Assembly: GCF_019797765.1 (NCBI RefSeq)
Contig: NZ_CP081862.1
Coordinates: forward strand, 2,170,001-2,234,000
Length of the DNA: 64,000 bases
Origin: Cellulomonas sp. C5510
GTDB lineage: Bacteria > Actinomycetota > Actinomycetes > Actinomycetales > Cellulomonadaceae
Reading direction: 5' to 3'
Every line of letters starts with the position of its first letter. Within the stretch, counting starts at the first letter, position 1. The notes beneath the pieces were generated by a model. That model was not told the origin of the DNA. It saw nothing but the letters and a program-made list of their open reading frames with translations, and made no database searches. Made by a program: the position numbers and the translations under genes. This document shows positions 29,494 to 38,972 of the stretch, one piece after another.

Positions 29494-31484
29494 CAGGCGT
29501 CGCTCCCCTCGGTCCGTCGTGCGTCGCCCTGGCCGGCGGGGCCGCTGTCGGCGGCGCCGTCCTGCGGCGGGCCGTCCGGCGGGGCATCACCCGCCTGCTC
29601 GTCCTGCGCCGCCTGCTGGGCGGCGCGGGCGGCCGCCCGCCGCTCGGCGATCGTGCCGCCGGGCGCCGTGGGCGTGGCCACGAGCGTCGAGGCGACGGCC
29701 GGGCGGGTCAGCCCGGCCCGCTCGGCGTCCGGGGTGCCGGCGCCGGCCGCAGGCTCGGTGCGCGGACCGCGCGCCACCCGGCCGCGGCCCACGTACCGGG
29801 ACTGGTCCGGGGCACCCAGGCGGCGCGGGTCGAGCCCGGAGAACCGGTGGCCGCTCGCGAAGAACCGCGTCTTCGCGATGAGCAGCATCACCGGGTGCGT
29901 GAACGTGAAGACGATCAGCAGGTCGAGCAGGGTCGTCAGCCCCAGCGTGAACGCGAAGCCGCGCACCGACCCGACCGCGAGGAAGTACAGCACCACGGCG
30001 GCCAGGAAGTTGACGGCGTCGGACGCCAGGATCGTCCGCCGCGCGCGCTCCCAGCCCCGGTCCACAGCGGCGACCAGCGTGCGGCCCTCGCGCAGCTCGT
30101 CGCGGATGCGCTCGAAGTACACGATGAACGAGTCCGCGGTGATGCCGATCGCGACGATGAGGCCGGCGACTCCGGGCAGCGACAGCCGGTACCCCTGCGT
30201 CCACGACAGCAACGTGATGACGCCGTACGTCAGGACCGCCGCGATCACCAGCGAGGCGACGGTGACCAGGCCGAGGGCCCGGTACTGGAAGAGCGAGTAC
30301 ACGACCACGAGCAGGAGGCCGATGAGGCCCGCGATGAGACCCTTCTCGAGCTGCTCCGAGCCGAGCGTCGCGGAGATCTGCTCCTGGCTCTGCACCTCGA
30401 AGGTCAGGGGCAGCGCACCGAACTTCAGCTGGTTCGCGAGGCTCGTCGCCGTGTCGCGGGTGAACGAGCCCGAGATCTGGGCCCTGCCGTCGGAGATGAC
30501 GACTCCCGGGTCGAGCGAGGGCGCCGAGATCACGAGACCGTCCAGCACGATGCCGAACTGGTTCTGCGGCGAGGTCAGCCCCTGCAGCCGCTCGGTCACG
30601 GCCGCGAACTCCTTGGTCCCCTGGCCGTCGAACTCCAGGTCCACGACCCACTCGTTCGTGACGGTGCCGTTCTGGTTGACGCGCAGACCCGAGGACGCGT
30701 TCGCGATGCTGGAGCCCTTGATCTCGACCGGCCCGAGGATGTACTTCAGCGTGCCGTCCGGGTCGCAGGTCACGAGCGCCTTGTCGGCGTCGCCGGACCT
30801 CCCGCCCGTGAGGTTCGCCGGGTCCGTGCAGTCCAGCTCGTCGAACCGCGCCTGCACGGCCGGGGTGATGTAGTACTCGGCGTCGCTCGGAGAGTCCGGG
30901 GCGTCCTTGGTGGGCTCGTCCGACGGCTCCTCGGCGTCGCTGCCGGTCGCCGCGTCGTCAGCCGCCGCGTCGTCGGCCGCCGCGTCGTCGGCGGCTGCGG
31001 TGGCGCCGTCCGTCGGGGACGCGGACGGGTCGGCACTCGCGTCCGCGGTGGGCTGCGGGCCGGCGTACGTCAGCACCGGCCGGAACTCCATCTGCGCGGA
31101 CGTGCGCACGAGGTCGAGCGTCTCCTCGCTCGGCCGACCCGGCAGGGCCACGACGATGTTGGACCCGCCCTGGCTCGTGATCTCCGCCTCGGCGACGCCC
31201 GAGGAGTCCACGCGCTGCCGGATCACCTGGATCGCCTGGTCGATCGTCTCCTGCGTGACCTGCGACTCGTCCTCGGCGACGGGCGCGAGGATCAGCTGCG
31301 TGCCGCCCTCGAGGTCGAGCGCCAGCTTGGGCGACCAGGTCGCGTCGGAGAGACGCGTCCCCGCGAAGATCGTGGCGAACACCGCCACGGTCAGGACGGC
31401 GAGCGTGATCAGGGTGCGCGCCGGGTGCCGGCGGCGGGTGGGTGGGGCCAACGGATCGTCTTCTCTCGTGCGCGTACCGCCCAC
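29493..31484 (-). CDS. secD: protein translocase subunit SecD
   Basis: SecD is the larger partner of SecF in protein export. The 663-residue product has an N-terminal helix (LITLAVLTVAVFATIFAG), LDLEGGTQLIL, the P1 domain and the membrane core with GVAGLIVAIGITADSFIVYFERIRDELREGR. Two regions lengthen it. An acidic Asp-Ala tandem insert (about 165-200) lies in the periplasmic domain, and a ~90-residue polar, Ala-rich C-terminal tail ends the protein. The listed GTG at 31484 lies within a hairpin without a Shine-Dalgarno. TTG 31451, 11 codons in, has AGAGAAG upstream and may be the true start. Confidence 0.94.
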   Translation of the reverse strand: MGGTRTREDDPLAPPTRRRHPARTLITLAVLTVAVFATIFAGTRLSDATWSPKLALDLEGGTQLILAPVAEDESQVTQETIDQAIQVIRQRVDSSGVAEAEITSQGGSNIVVALPGRPSEETLDLVRTSAQMEFRPVLTYAGPQPTADASADPSASPTDGATAAADDAAADDAAADDAATGSDAEEPSDEPTKDAPDSPSDAEYYITPAVQARFDELDCTDPANLTGGRSGDADKALVTCDPDGTLKYILGPVEIKGSSIANASSGLRVNQNGTVTNEWVVDLEFDGQGTKEFAAVTERLQGLTSPQNQFGIVLDGLVISAPSLDPGVVISDGRAQISGSFTRDTATSLANQLKFGALPLTFEVQSQEQISATLGSEQLEKGLIAGLIGLLLVVVYSLFQYRALGLVTVASLVIAAVLTYGVITLLSWTQGYRLSLPGVAGLIVAIGITADSFIVYFERIRDELREGRTLVAAVDRGWERARRTILASDAVNFLAAVVLYFLAVGSVRGFAFTLGLTTLLDLLIVFTFTHPVMLLIAKTRFFASGHRFSGLDPRRLGAPDQSRYVGRGRVARGPRTEPAAGAGTPDAERAGLTRPAVASTLVATPTAPGGTIAERRAAARAAQQAAQDEQAGDAPPDGPPQDGAADSGPAGQGDARRTEGSDA
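30946..30990 (-). repeat. 15-bp in-frame minisatellite in secD
   Basis: Two perfect copies of a 15-bp unit (30961-30975, 30976-30990) and one near-copy (30946-30960) encode Asp-Asp-Ala-Ala-Ala repeats in the SecD periplasmic domain. Copy number can change without a frameshift, so this may vary between strains. Confidence 0.85.
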
Positions 31485-31531
31485 GGGACGCGGGCGGTAC
31501 GGGTGGTGGGCTGCCGGCCCGGTGGGCCGGC
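31473..31531 (-). promoter_or_regulatory. two hairpins between yajC and secD
   Basis: The first hairpin, just after the yajC stop, has 8-bp perfect arms (31513-31520, 31524-31531) with a 3-nt loop. The second has 10-bp perfect arms (31473-31482, 31492-31501) and overlaps the annotated GTG start of secD. Together they could attenuate transcription from yajC into secD or limit secD translation. Confidence 0.5.
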
Positions 31532-31538
31532 CCCTCGA

Positions 31539-31952
31539 CTACTGCTGCGGCTTCTTCCGGCCGTCCGGGCCCTCGTCGTCGCGCGGCGGCTGCAGCGAGG
31601 ACAGGTCGTCCGGCACGTCGATGAGCCCCGGCGGCACCGCCCCGGGCTCGTCACGCCACTCGGCGTCGCCCTCGTCCTCGACCTCGTCCTCCTCGACCGG
31701 CGGCTCGACCAGGCGGGCGATGGCGGCCTTGATCCAGCGCGACCGGTTGCCGGGGGTCGACTCCAGCGTCACGACGTCGTCCTCGACCTCGACCACGGTC
31801 CCGTACATGCCCGAGCCGGTCATGACCTCCTGGCCCGGCTGCAGGTTGTCACGGAAGCTCAGCTGCTGGCGCTGCGCCTTGCGCTGCCGCGAGGACAGCA
31901 GGAACATCGCCCCGAGTCCGATGGCGAGGATGATGAGAAACGAGTAGTCCAC
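31539..31952 (-). CDS. yajC: preprotein translocase subunit YajC
   Basis: YajC is a small accessory of the SecDF complex. The 137-residue product has one N-terminal helix (VDYSFLIILAIGLGAMFLLSS) followed by the family pattern RQRKAQRQQLSFRDNLQPGQEVMT and GMYGTVVEVEDDVVTLE. The C-terminal third is acidic and disordered (EEDEVEDEGDAEWRDEP). The GTG at 31952 is chosen over the longer frame because AGGAG lies upstream and the helix begins immediately. A promoter is visible at 31990-32019. It precedes secD as usual. Confidence 0.92.
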   Translation of the reverse strand: MDYSFLIILAIGLGAMFLLSSRQRKAQRQQLSFRDNLQPGQEVMTGSGMYGTVVEVEDDVVTLESTPGNRSRWIKAAIARLVEPPVEEDEVEDEGDAEWRDEPGAVPPGLIDVPDDLSSLQPPRDDEGPDGRKKPQQ

Positions 31953-31989
31953 GGAGAAACAGCTCCTGATCGCGTCTGACGTCGGCCGC

Positions 31990-32019
31990 AGTCTAGGCGC
32001 CACGGTCCCGGGCTCCTAA
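31990..32019 (-). promoter_or_regulatory. yajC promoter (-35 TTAGGA, -10 TAGACT)
   Basis: On the minus strand TTAGGA (32014-32019) and TAGACT (31990-31995) are 18 bp apart, the same design as the rpsD promoter. It starts a new yajC-secD-secF-apt unit just after ruvB. Confidence 0.6.
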
Positions 32020-32047
32020 CGAGCGGGGGCGTCGGCGGGTTCCCCGC

Positions 32048-33079
32048 TCAGCCGAACAGGCTGTCCGTGGGCACCGGTGGCGTGAGCCCGAGATGCGCCC
32101 AGGCGTCGGGCATCGCGACCCTGCCGCGCGGCGTCCGGCCGATCAGGCCCTCGCGGACGAGGAACGGCTCGGCGACCGTCTCCACCGTCTCCGGCTCCTC
32201 CCCCACGGCCACCGCGAGCGTGGTCAGCCCGACCGGCCCGCCGCCGAACCGGCTGCACAGCGCGGAGAGCACAGCCCGGTCCAGGCGGTCCAGCCCGCGG
32301 ACGTCGACCTCGTAGACCTCGAGCGCCGCGCGGGCGGCGGCGAGCGAGAGCGTGCCGTCCCCCCGCACCTGCGCCCAGTCCCGCACCCGGCGCAGCAGAC
32401 GGTTCGCGATGCGCGGGGTGCCCCGGGACCGCGACGCGATCTCCGCGGCGGCGTCGGGCGCGAGAGGCACGCCCAGCAGCCCGGCCGACCGCAGCAGCAC
32501 CCGCTCCAGCTCGTCGTCGGCGTAGAAGTCGAGGTGCCCCGTGAAGCCGAACCGGTCCCGGAGCGGCGCGGGCAGCAGGCCGGCGCGCGTGGTCGCGCCC
32601 ACCACCGTGAACGGCGGCAGGGACAGCGGGATGGCGCTGGCCCCCGCACCCTTGCCCACGACCACGTCGACGCGGAAGTCCTCCATCGCCACGTACAGCA
32701 GCTCCTCGGCGGGGCGCGCGAGGCGGTGGATCTCGTCGAGGAACAGCACCTCGCCCTCCTCGAGCGAGGACAGGATCGCCGCGAGGTCCCCCGCGTGCTG
32801 GATCGCCGGGCCGCTCGTGACGCGCAGCGACGTCCCCAGCTCCGCGGCGATGATCATGGCGAGCGTCGTCTTGCCGAGCCCGGGCGGGCCGGACAGCAGC
32901 ACGTGGTCCGGTGCGCGCCCCCGGCCGAGCGCCGCCTGCAGCACCAGCGAGAGCTGTTCGCGCACCACCCGCTGCCCGACGAACTCCGCGAGGTGGCGGG
33001 GCCGCAGCGCCGCCTCGGCCGCCCGCTCGAGGTCGTCGGCCTCCGGGCGCACGACGGAGTCCGCGTCAGCCACGCCCAC
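32048..33079 (-). CDS. ruvB: Holliday junction ATP-dependent helicase RuvB
   Basis: RuvB is the AAA+ motor for branch migration. The 343-residue product has [12 protein letters not shown] near the N-terminus, Walker [10 protein letters not shown] (about 64-72), Walker B FLDEIHRL, sensor 1 (VGATTRAG) and the C-terminal winged helix ([36 protein letters not shown]). Two in-frame GTG starts (33079 and 33073) are possible. Either overlaps the ruvA 3' end by 8-14 nt, so the pair is translationally coupled. Confidence 0.96.
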   Translation of the reverse strand: MGVADADSVVRPEADDLERAAEAALRPRHLAEFVGQRVVREQLSLVLQAALGRGRAPDHVLLSGPPGLGKTTLAMIIAAELGTSLRVTSGPAIQHAGDLAAILSSLEEGEVLFLDEIHRLARPAEELLYVAMEDFRVDVVVGKGAGASAIPLSLPPFTVVGATTRAGLLPAPLRDRFGFTGHLDFYADDELERVLLRSAGLLGVPLAPDAAAEIASRSRGTPRIANRLLRRVRDWAQVRGDGTLSLAAARAALEVYEVDVRGLDRLDRAVLSALCSRFGGGPVGLTTLAVAVGEEPETVETVAEPFLVREGLIGRTPRGRVAMPDAWAHLGLTPPVPTDSLFG

Positions 33080-33686
33080 CGCCCAGGGCCCGGAGCGCGG
33101 CGCGCAGCACGCCCGCGACCTCGGACTCGGCGACCGGCTCGTCGCCGCCCTCCAGCACGCCCGCGACCGCGTCGGCCGCCGCCTTCTGGTTCCAGCCCAG
33201 CCCGACCAGCGCCTCGACGACCTGGTCGCGGCGGTCGCCGGGGCGCGCCGCGGCCGCCGGACCGCCCGGGACGCCGGCCGCCGCGGGGGCGCCGAGCCGG
33301 TCGGCGAGCTCGAGGACGATGCGCTGCGCGCCCTTGTGCCCGATGCCGGGCACCCGCTTGAGGGCCGCGAGGTCCTCGTCCGCGACTGCGCGCCGCAGAC
33401 CGTCCGGGGTGTGCACGGCGAGCATCGCCAGCGCGAGCCGAGGTCCGACGCCGCTGACGGTCTGCAGCACCTCGAACACCTCCCGCTCGTCGCCGTCCGC
33501 GAACCCGAACAGCGTCAGCGCGTCCTCGCGGACGACGAGCGAGGTGTGCAGGGTCGCCTGCTGCCCGACCCGCAGCCCGGCGAGCGTCGCCGGGGTCGCC
33601 TGCACGAGCATGCCGACGCCGCCGACCTCCACCACGGCGGCGTCCAGCCGCACGGCCTGCACCGTCCCGTGCACCGAGGCGATCAC
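33066..33686 (-). CDS. ruvA: Holliday junction DNA-binding protein RuvA
   Basis: RuvA is the tetrameric junction-binding subunit that loads RuvB. The 206-residue product has the N-terminal OB-fold ([28 protein letters not shown]), two helix-hairpin-helix motifs ([11 protein letters not shown] and [14 protein letters not shown]) and the flexible linker leading to the RuvB-binding domain III ([16 protein letters not shown]). The GTG at 33686 has a strong GGGAAGGAG Shine-Dalgarno. It is separated from ruvC by 108 bp that contain a LexA-like site, so ruvAB may be induced separately from ruvC. Confidence 0.95.
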   Translation of the reverse strand: MIASVHGTVQAVRLDAAVVEVGGVGMLVQATPATLAGLRVGQQATLHTSLVVREDALTLFGFADGDEREVFEVLQTVSGVGPRLALAMLAVHTPDGLRRAVADEDLAALKRVPGIGHKGAQRIVLELADRLGAPAAAGVPGGPAAAARPGDRRDQVVEALVGLGWNQKAAADAVAGVLEGGDEPVAESEVAGVLRAALRALGGGRG

Positions 33687-33748
33687 ACCGGCTCCTTCCC
33701 GTCGGACGCCGCGAGGTCGGACGTCGGCGTGCAGTCTGCCACGACCGT

Positions 33749-33764
33749 GCGAACAGGTGTACGA
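33749..33764. promoter_or_regulatory. degenerate LexA operator upstream of ruvA
   Basis: Read on the plus strand the site is GCGAACAGGTGTACGA. It matches the SOS consensus TCGAAC-N4-GTTCGA at 10 of 12 fixed positions, with one mismatch in each half. It lies 63 bp before the ruvA start codon, over the expected promoter. It fits known SOS control of ruv genes but is weaker than the site at 19183. Confidence 0.55.
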
Positions 33765-33794
33765 ACGACACGCGCCGCCCGGGCCGCCGTCGTG

Positions 33795-34364
33795 TCAGGC
33801 GCGGACGCGGCGCGACGCCTGCTCGGCCTTCGCCCACGCGCGCTGCGCCGCGGTGAGCGACCCGGGTGCGCGCTGCGGCGAGCCGATCGCCCCCGCCGGG
33901 CGCCACAGGTGGCAGATCGCCAGCGCGAGCGCGTCGGCGGCGTCGGCGGGACGCGGCAGCTCGTCGAGCGACAGCAGGCGCTGGACCATCGACTGCACCT
34001 GCGGCTTCTCGGCACGGCCGTTGCCGGTCACGGCCGCCTTGACCTCCGAGGGCGTGTGCATGGCGACCGGGATACGACGCCGCGCGGCCGCGAGCATCGC
34101 GATGCCCGCGACCTGCGCCGTGCCCATGACCGTGCGGACGTTGTGCTGGGCGAACACGCGCTCGACGGCCAGCGCGTCGGGCGCGTGCTCCTCGAGCCAC
34201 TCGTCGATGCTCGCGGCGATGACGAGCAGCCGCTGGTCGACGTCCTGCGTGGCCGCGCTCTGCGCGACACCGACGGCCACCATCCGCACCTTCCGGCCGG
34301 GCAGGCCGTCGACGACGCCCAGCCCGCACCGGGTCAGGCCGGGGTCCACACCGAGTACGCGCAC
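33795..34364 (-). CDS. ruvC: crossover junction endodeoxyribonuclease RuvC
   Basis: RuvC is the dimeric RNase-H-fold resolvase that cuts Holliday junctions. The 189-residue product has the catalytic aspartate in [18 protein letters not shown], the Glu in [10 protein letters not shown], and the late Asp pair in [18 protein letters not shown] short basic tail follows. The GTG at 34364 has GAGGAT upstream. It lies 183 bp after yebC and 108 bp before ruvA, less tightly packed than in many relatives. Confidence 0.95.
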   Translation of the reverse strand: MRVLGVDPGLTRCGLGVVDGLPGRKVRMVAVGVAQSAATQDVDQRLLVIAASIDEWLEEHAPDALAVERVFAQHNVRTVMGTAQVAGIAMLAAARRRIPVAMHTPSEVKAAVTGNGRAEKPQVQSMVQRLLSLDELPRPADAADALALAICHLWRPAGAIGSPQRAPGSLTAAQRAWAKAEQASRRVRA

Positions 34365-34405
34365 CCGGCCATCCTCGCAGCCCCCCGACGCGCCGTCCGG
34401 ATCCG

Positions 34406-34452
34406 GGCGGACGGACCCGCCCGGCGTGTCGGTGCGTCCGGATCCGTCCGCC
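34406..34452. repeat. 10-bp inverted repeat in the yebC-ruvC spacer
   Basis: GGCGGACGGA (34406-34415) and its exact complement (34443-34452) flank 27 bp, and the 11-mer GTCCGGATCCG occurs twice nearby. It lies just upstream of ruvC. A regulator site or mRNA structure is possible; no known motif was recognised. Confidence 0.4.
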
Positions 34453-34479
34453 GTCCCAGCAGGTGCCCGGACGCGACGG

Positions 34480-34500
34480 CGCCCCGCGGCGCACGGGGCG
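34480..34500 (-). terminator. possible terminator hairpin downstream of yebC
   Basis: CGCCCCG (34480-34486) and CGGGGCG (34494-34500) form a 7-bp GC stem with a 7-nt loop, 47 bp past the yebC stop codon. The stem is modest and there is no U tract. Confidence 0.4.
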
Positions 34501-34547
34501 GGCGGGGCGTCGTCGGGCGCGCGACCGCGGAGGGCCGCCGCGGGAGG

Positions 34548-35303
34548 TCAGTCGGCGTCGAGCTCCGCCATGACCTCGTCGGAGGCGTCGAAGTTCGCGT
34601 ACACGTTCTGCACGTCGTCGGAGTCCTCGAGGGCGTCGATGAGGCGCAGGATCTTGCGGGCGCCCTCGGCGTCGACCTCGATCTGCGTCGCGGGGTAGAA
34701 CACCACGTCGGCGGAGTCGTACTCGATGCCGGCGTCCTGCAGCGCGGTCCGGACGGGCACGAGGTCGGTGGCCTCGGACAGCACCTCGTACTGGTCGCCC
34801 GCGTCGTTGACCTCCTCGGCGCCGGCCTCGAGGACCGCCATCATGACGTCGTCCTCGGTGGTGCCCTCCTTGGGGACCATGACGACGCCCTTGCGGGAGA
34901 ACAGGTACGAGACCGACCCGGGGTCGGCCATCTGCCCGCCGCTGCGGGTGAACGCGACACGCACGTCGGCGGCCGCGCGGTTGCGGTTGTCGGTGAGGCA
35001 CTCGACGAGGACCGCGATGCCGCCGGGGCCGTAGCCCTCGTACAGGATCGTCTGGTAGTCCGCGCCGCCGGCCTCGGCACCGGAGCCGCGCTTGACCGCC
35101 CGCTCGATGTTGTCGTTCGGGACGGAGGTCTTCTTGGCCTTCTGGATCGCGTCGTAGAGCGTCGGGTTGCCCGCGGGGTCACCCCCGCCGGTGCGCGCGG
35201 CCACCTCGATGTTCTTGATGAGCTTGGCGAAGAGCTTGCCGCGCTTCGCGTCGATCACGGCCTTCTTGTGCTTCGTGGTGGCCCACTTGGAGTGCCCCGA
35301 CAT
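34548..35303 (-). CDS. yebC: YebC/PmpR family protein (TACO1-like)
   Basis: These proteins were long called transcriptional regulators and are now also tied to ribosome function at proline-rich stretches. The 251-residue product opens [25 protein letters not shown] and has [37 protein letters not shown] and the C-terminal domain with [12 protein letters not shown]. The ATG at 35303 has GAGAGGGA upstream; the longer frame is not coding. It lies between the pdxT terminator and ruvC in the conserved pdxT-yebC-ruvCAB order. Confidence 0.95.
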   Translation of the reverse strand: MSGHSKWATTKHKKAVIDAKRGKLFAKLIKNIEVAARTGGGDPAGNPTLYDAIQKAKKTSVPNDNIERAVKRGSGAEAGGADYQTILYEGYGPGGIAVLVECLTDNRNRAAADVRVAFTRSGGQMADPGSVSYLFSRKGVVMVPKEGTTEDDVMMAVLEAGAEEVNDAGDQYEVLSEATDLVPVRTALQDAGIEYDSADVVFYPATQIEVDAEGARKILRLIDALEDSDDVQNVYANFDASDEVMAELDAD

Positions 35304-35354
35304 CGATTCCCTCTCGTTTCCGCGCCGTCCCTGCGCTCCCCCGGCCGGCGGTGC

Positions 35355-35380
35355 GGCGCGACCCGGCAGCGGGTCGCGCC
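35355..35380 (-). terminator. terminator hairpin downstream of pdxT
   Basis: Perfect 11-bp GC-rich arms (35355-35365 and 35370-35380) with a 4-nt loop lie 6 bp past the pdxT stop. It would close the long thrS-to-pdxT run and separate it from yebC. Confidence 0.75.
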
Positions 35381-35386
35381 CCGCTC

Positions 35387-36004
35387 TCACAGGGCGTCGC
35401 GGACGATCTCGACGAACAGCCGGTGCACCCGCGTGTCCCCCGTCACCTCCGGGTGGAAGGACGTGGCGAGCAACGAGCCCTGGCGCACCGCGACGATCCT
35501 ACCGGCGGCGGGCCCGGACTCCACGAGGGCCAGGGCGGTCGCCGCGGGCCCGACCTCCTCCACCCAGGGTGCCCGGATGAAGACGGCGTGCACCGGGTCG
35601 GTGTCGGTGCCGGGGACGCCGTCGATGCGCAGATCGGTCTCGAACGAGTCCACCTGCCGGCCGAAGGCGTTGCGGCGCACCGTCACGTCGAGCCCGCCGA
35701 GGGTGCGCTGACCGTCGATGCCACCTTCGATGCGGTCGGCCAGGAGGATCATCCCGGCGCACGACCCGTAGGCCGGCATCCCGGCGGCCAGCCGCTCGCG
35801 GACGGGCGCGTCGAGGCCGAACGCGCGGAGCAGCTTGTCGATGGTCGTGGACTCGCCGCCGGGCAGCACGAGGGCGTCGACGGCGTCGAGCTCGGACGTG
35901 CGCCGGACGGGCACCGCCTCGGCACCGCTGCCGCGCAGGGCGGCGAGGTGCTCGCGGACGTCGCCCTGCAGGGCGAGGACACCGATGGTGGGGGAAGCGC
36001 TCAC
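35387..36004 (-). CDS. pdxT: pyridoxal 5'-phosphate synthase glutaminase subunit PdxT
   Basis: PdxT hydrolyses glutamine and hands ammonia to PdxS for PLP synthesis. The ~205-residue product has [17 protein letters not shown], the PGGESTTI motif, the nucleophile Cys in [11 protein letters not shown] and the His-Glu pair in SFHPEVTGD: a complete triad. The GTG at 36004 is preferred because AGGATGAGG lies upstream; an ATG at 36013, one base after the aminotransferase stop, is the alternative. It is separated from pdxS by two genes (Nudix and aminotransferase), not adjacent as in many genomes. Confidence 0.94.
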   Translation of the reverse strand: MSASPTIGVLALQGDVREHLAALRGSGAEAVPVRRTSELDAVDALVLPGGESTTIDKLLRAFGLDAPVRERLAAGMPAYGSCAGMILLADRIEGGIDGQRTLGGLDVTVRRNAFGRQVDSFETDLRIDGVPGTDTDPVHAVFIRAPWVEEVGPAATALALVESGPAAGRIVAVRQGSLLATSFHPEVTGDTRVHRLFVEIVRDAL

Positions 36005-36014
36005 ACGCCTCATC

Positions 36015-37229
36015 CTACGAATCGGCGGTGACAGCTCCGTCCGCCGTCTCGCGGACGCCCGCCGGGACCTCGACGGCCTGCCACGCGTCGACCATGTCCG
36101 CCAGGCGCGTCAGCCCCTCGAGCAGCGCGGACCGCTCGCTCGCCAGCGACACCCGGACCATGCCCTCGCCACCGACGCCGAACGCGCTGCCCGGAGACAC
36201 GGAGACGTGGCGCTCGTCGAGCAGCCGCAGCGCGAACGCCTCCGAGTCGGTCGTGGCGGCCGACACGTCCACCATCAGGTAGAAGGCGCCGCGTGGCGGC
36301 ACGGACGGCACCCCGCGGGAGTCGAGCAGCGCGACAGCCGCGTCGCGCCGCTCGCGGTAGGAGGCCACGGCCGTGACGACGTCGTCCTGCGGCCCGGTCA
36401 GCGCCGCGAGGGCCGCCCGCTGGCTGACGGACGACGGACAGGCGACGGTGGCCTCGGCGACCTGGCCGAGCAGGTCGATCACGCCGGGGTCGCGCGAGAC
36501 GACGTAGCCGAGCCGCCAGCCCGTCATCGCGTAGGTCTTGGAGAACGAGAAGAACGTCAGCACCCGGCCGTCGGTGTCGAACGCAGCCGGGCCGACGTGC
36601 GGCCGGTCGAACGTGATGGCCTCGTAGCACTCGTCCGAGAACACCCACAGGTCGCGCTCGCGCGCGAGCTCGACGACCCCCGCGAGCAGCTCGGACGGGT
36701 ACATGGCGCCGGTCGGGTTGTTCGGGGAGCACACCACGATCGCGCGGGTCGCCGGGGTGATCGCCGCGGCGATGTCCGCGAGCGTCGGCACGAAGCCGTT
36801 CGCAGCCCGCGCGGGGTAGGTCCCGACGTCGACACCGACGGCCACGGCCGCCATGCGCCAGTTGGGGAACTCGGGGTCCGGCACGAGGATCTCGTCCCCG
36901 GGCCCGGCGAGCGCGTTGATCGCCATCGCGAGGCCGTGCATGGCGCCGTGCGTGACCACGACGTCCGCCGCGGTGACGTCGAGCCCGTTGACGCGGCGCA
37001 CCTTCGCGGCCAGGGCCTCGCGCAGCTCAGGGCTGCCGGTGCTCGACGTGTAGCCGGTGTGCCCGGCGGCGGCGTCGCGGCCCGCCGCCTCGACGACGTG
37101 CGCGGGCGTGGGCACGTCGGGCTCGCCGATCTCCAGCCGGATGGCCTCCGGATCGCGCATCGCCAGCTCCATGAGCGTGCGGATGCCGCTGCGGTGCATG
37201 CGGGTCACAGGGGAGGTCGAGGTGGGCAC
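36015..37229 (-). CDS. class I/II PLP-dependent aminotransferase
   Basis: The 404-residue product is a fold-type I aminotransferase. The PLP-anchoring lysine is in [17 protein letters not shown], preceded by [12 protein letters not shown] and the SDECYEAI aspartate, with RVSLA near the C-terminus holding the substrate Arg. It resembles the aspartate aminotransferase Ib group, but the substrate cannot be set from sequence. It sits between a Nudix gene and pdxT, so it is co-transcribed with genes that make its own cofactor. Confidence 0.88.
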   Translation of the reverse strand: MPTSTSPVTRMHRSGIRTLMELAMRDPEAIRLEIGEPDVPTPAHVVEAAGRDAAAGHTGYTSSTGSPELREALAAKVRRVNGLDVTAADVVVTHGAMHGLAMAINALAGPGDEILVPDPEFPNWRMAAVAVGVDVGTYPARAANGFVPTLADIAAAITPATRAIVVCSPNNPTGAMYPSELLAGVVELARERDLWVFSDECYEAITFDRPHVGPAAFDTDGRVLTFFSFSKTYAMTGWRLGYVVSRDPGVIDLLGQVAEATVACPSSVSQRAALAALTGPQDDVVTAVASYRERRDAAVALLDSRGVPSVPPRGAFYLMVDVSAATTDSEAFALRLLDERHVSVSPGSAFGVGGEGMVRVSLASERSALLEGLTRLADMVDAWQAVEVPAGVRETADGAVTADS

Positions 37230-37281
37230 CGGCCGACGATACCCGAACCCGGACGCCCGAAGTTACCCCCCGGTACGGAAT

Positions 37282-37896
37282 TCAGTCGTCGCGCTGGAGA
37301 CCGAGGTGACGCACGGTCCCGTCCCACCCGCGCAGCAGCGGGCGCACCAGGTCGGGCAGGCCCTCGGGGAACACCTCGCGGGTCTCGGACGCCAGGTCGT
37401 CCAGGCGCCACCACCGCATCTCGTCCAGCAGGTCGAGCTCGACGTCCGTCCAGCCCCCGCGGTCGAGCGCGCCCGTGTCCAGCGCCGCGCCGACCCGGGC
37501 CAGGAAGAACACCTCGTCCTGCCGGCAGCGCTCGGCGTAGAAGTCGAACACCGCGGATCGCGTCAGCACCGGCCCCACCAACGCCGCGGCGTCCAGCAGC
37601 AGACCGGTCTCCTCGCGCAGCTCGCGCAGCGCCGCGGACCTCTCGTCCTCGCCCGGGTCGATCCCGCCGCCGACGGTGAACCACCAGGACCGCTCCGGCT
37701 GGTCGGCGTCGTGCCCACGCACCAGCAGCAGCCGGTCGTCCGCGTCGAGCAGCAGCACGCGGGCGGCCCGCCGGAACCGCAGGCCGTCCTCCCCCAGCAC
37801 CCAGTCGGCACCGAGCGCCGACGCCGTCGCGGACGGCGACGGCCCGCCGGCCCCGGAGGGGGTCGACGGGCCGTCGGACGGCAGCGGTGCGGTCAC
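37282..37896 (-). CDS. Nudix hydrolase
   Basis: The 204-residue product has an intact Nudix box, [24 protein letters not shown], with all metal-binding glutamates of the GX5EX7REUXEEXGU pattern. About 40 Ser/Pro/Gly-rich residues precede the fold. Nudix enzymes hydrolyse nucleoside diphosphates linked to other groups; the exact substrate is open. The GTG overlaps the pdxS stop as GTGA, so it is translated together with pdxS. A gap of 52 bp follows to the aminotransferase. Confidence 0.88.
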   Translation of the reverse strand: MTAPLPSDGPSTPSGAGGPSPSATASALGADWVLGEDGLRFRRAARVLLLDADDRLLLVRGHDADQPERSWWFTVGGGIDPGEDERSAALRELREETGLLLDAAALVGPVLTRSAVFDFYAERCRQDEVFFLARVGAALDTGALDRGGWTDVELDLLDEMRWWRLDDLASETREVFPEGLPDLVRPLLRGWDGTVRHLGLQRDD

Positions 37897-38813
37897 CAGC
37901 CGCGCTCGGCCAGGCGGTGCGGCACCGGCACGTCGTCGACGTTGATGCCGACCATCGCCTCGCCCAGGCCGCGCGAGACCTGGGCGATCACGTCGGGGTC
38001 GTCGTAGAAGGTCGTCGCCTTCACGATCGCCGCCGCGCGCTGCGCCGGGTTGCCGGACTTGAAGATGCCCGAGCCCACGAAGACGCCCTCGGCCCCGAGC
38101 TGGCGCATCATCGCCGCGTCGGCCGGGGTGGCGATGCCGCCGGCGGTGAACAGCACGACCGGCAGCTTGCCGGCGCGGGCCACCTCGACCACCAGGTCGT
38201 ACGGCGCCTGCAGCTCCTTCGCCGCGAGGAACAGCTCGTCCTCGGGCAGCGACGACAGGCGGCGGATCTCGTCGCGGATGGTGCGCATGTGGGTCGTGGC
38301 GTTCGACACGTCGCCCGTGCCGGCCTCGCCCTTCGAGCGGATCATGGCCGCGCCCTCGGTGATGCGGCGCAGTGCCTCGCCGAGGTTGGTCGCGCCGCAG
38401 ACGAACGGCACCGTGAACTGCCACTTGTCGATGTGGTGCGCGTAGTCGGCCGGGGTGAGCACCTCCGACTCGTCGACGTAGTCGACGCCGAGCGCCTGGA
38501 GCACCTGCGCCTCGACGAAGTGGCCGATGCGGGCCTTCGCCATGACCGGGATGGACACCGCGTTGACGATGCCGTCGACCAGGTCGGGGTCGCTCATCCG
38601 CGCCACGCCGCCCTGCGCGCGGATGTCGGCGGGCACCCGCTCGAGCGCCATGACGGCCACCGCGCCGGCGTCCTCGGCGATCTTCGCCTGCTCCGGGGTG
38701 ACGACGTCCATGATCACGCCGCCCTTGAGCATCTCCGCCATGCCCCGCTTGACGCGGGCGGTGCCGACCGCGGGCGCGTCGACGGGAGCGGAGGGGGTGG
38801 TGTCGCTGGTCAC
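37893..38813 (-). CDS. pdxS: pyridoxal 5'-phosphate synthase lyase subunit PdxS
   Basis: PdxS condenses ribose 5-phosphate, glyceraldehyde 3-phosphate and ammonia to PLP. The 306-residue product has [22 protein letters not shown], the reactive lysines in [10 protein letters not shown] and the [32 protein letters not shown] phosphate site. The GTG at 38813 has GCGAGG upstream and gives the family's usual length; upstream ATGs at 38855 or GTG 38864 would add 14-17 residues without a Shine-Dalgarno. It overlaps the Nudix start by 4 nt. Confidence 0.95.
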   Translation of the reverse strand: MTSDTTPSAPVDAPAVGTARVKRGMAEMLKGGVIMDVVTPEQAKIAEDAGAVAVMALERVPADIRAQGGVARMSDPDLVDGIVNAVSIPVMAKARIGHFVEAQVLQALGVDYVDESEVLTPADYAHHIDKWQFTVPFVCGATNLGEALRRITEGAAMIRSKGEAGTGDVSNATTHMRTIRDEIRRLSSLPEDELFLAAKELQAPYDLVVEVARAGKLPVVLFTAGGIATPADAAMMRQLGAEGVFVGSGIFKSGNPAQRAAAIVKATTFYDDPDVIAQVSRGLGEAMVGINVDDVPVPHRLAERGW

Positions 38814-38972
38814 GGTGGCCTCGCAGTTCGGAAGGGGGATGGGTTCCTCGGTCATCGTAGTCACCGGTGCCGAGCCGTCGCCGCGCCGTCCGCGCCTCGG
38901 AGGACGGTGTCGCCGACGCCCCGCGCCGGTGTCACCGGGTCCTCCGCGACCCCCACGGCGCGGGCGACGGTC

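Noticed and set aside
34381..34547. Small ORF in the yebC-ruvC spacer
   Set aside because: Frames there have no ribosome site and the spacer is dominated by inverted repeats.
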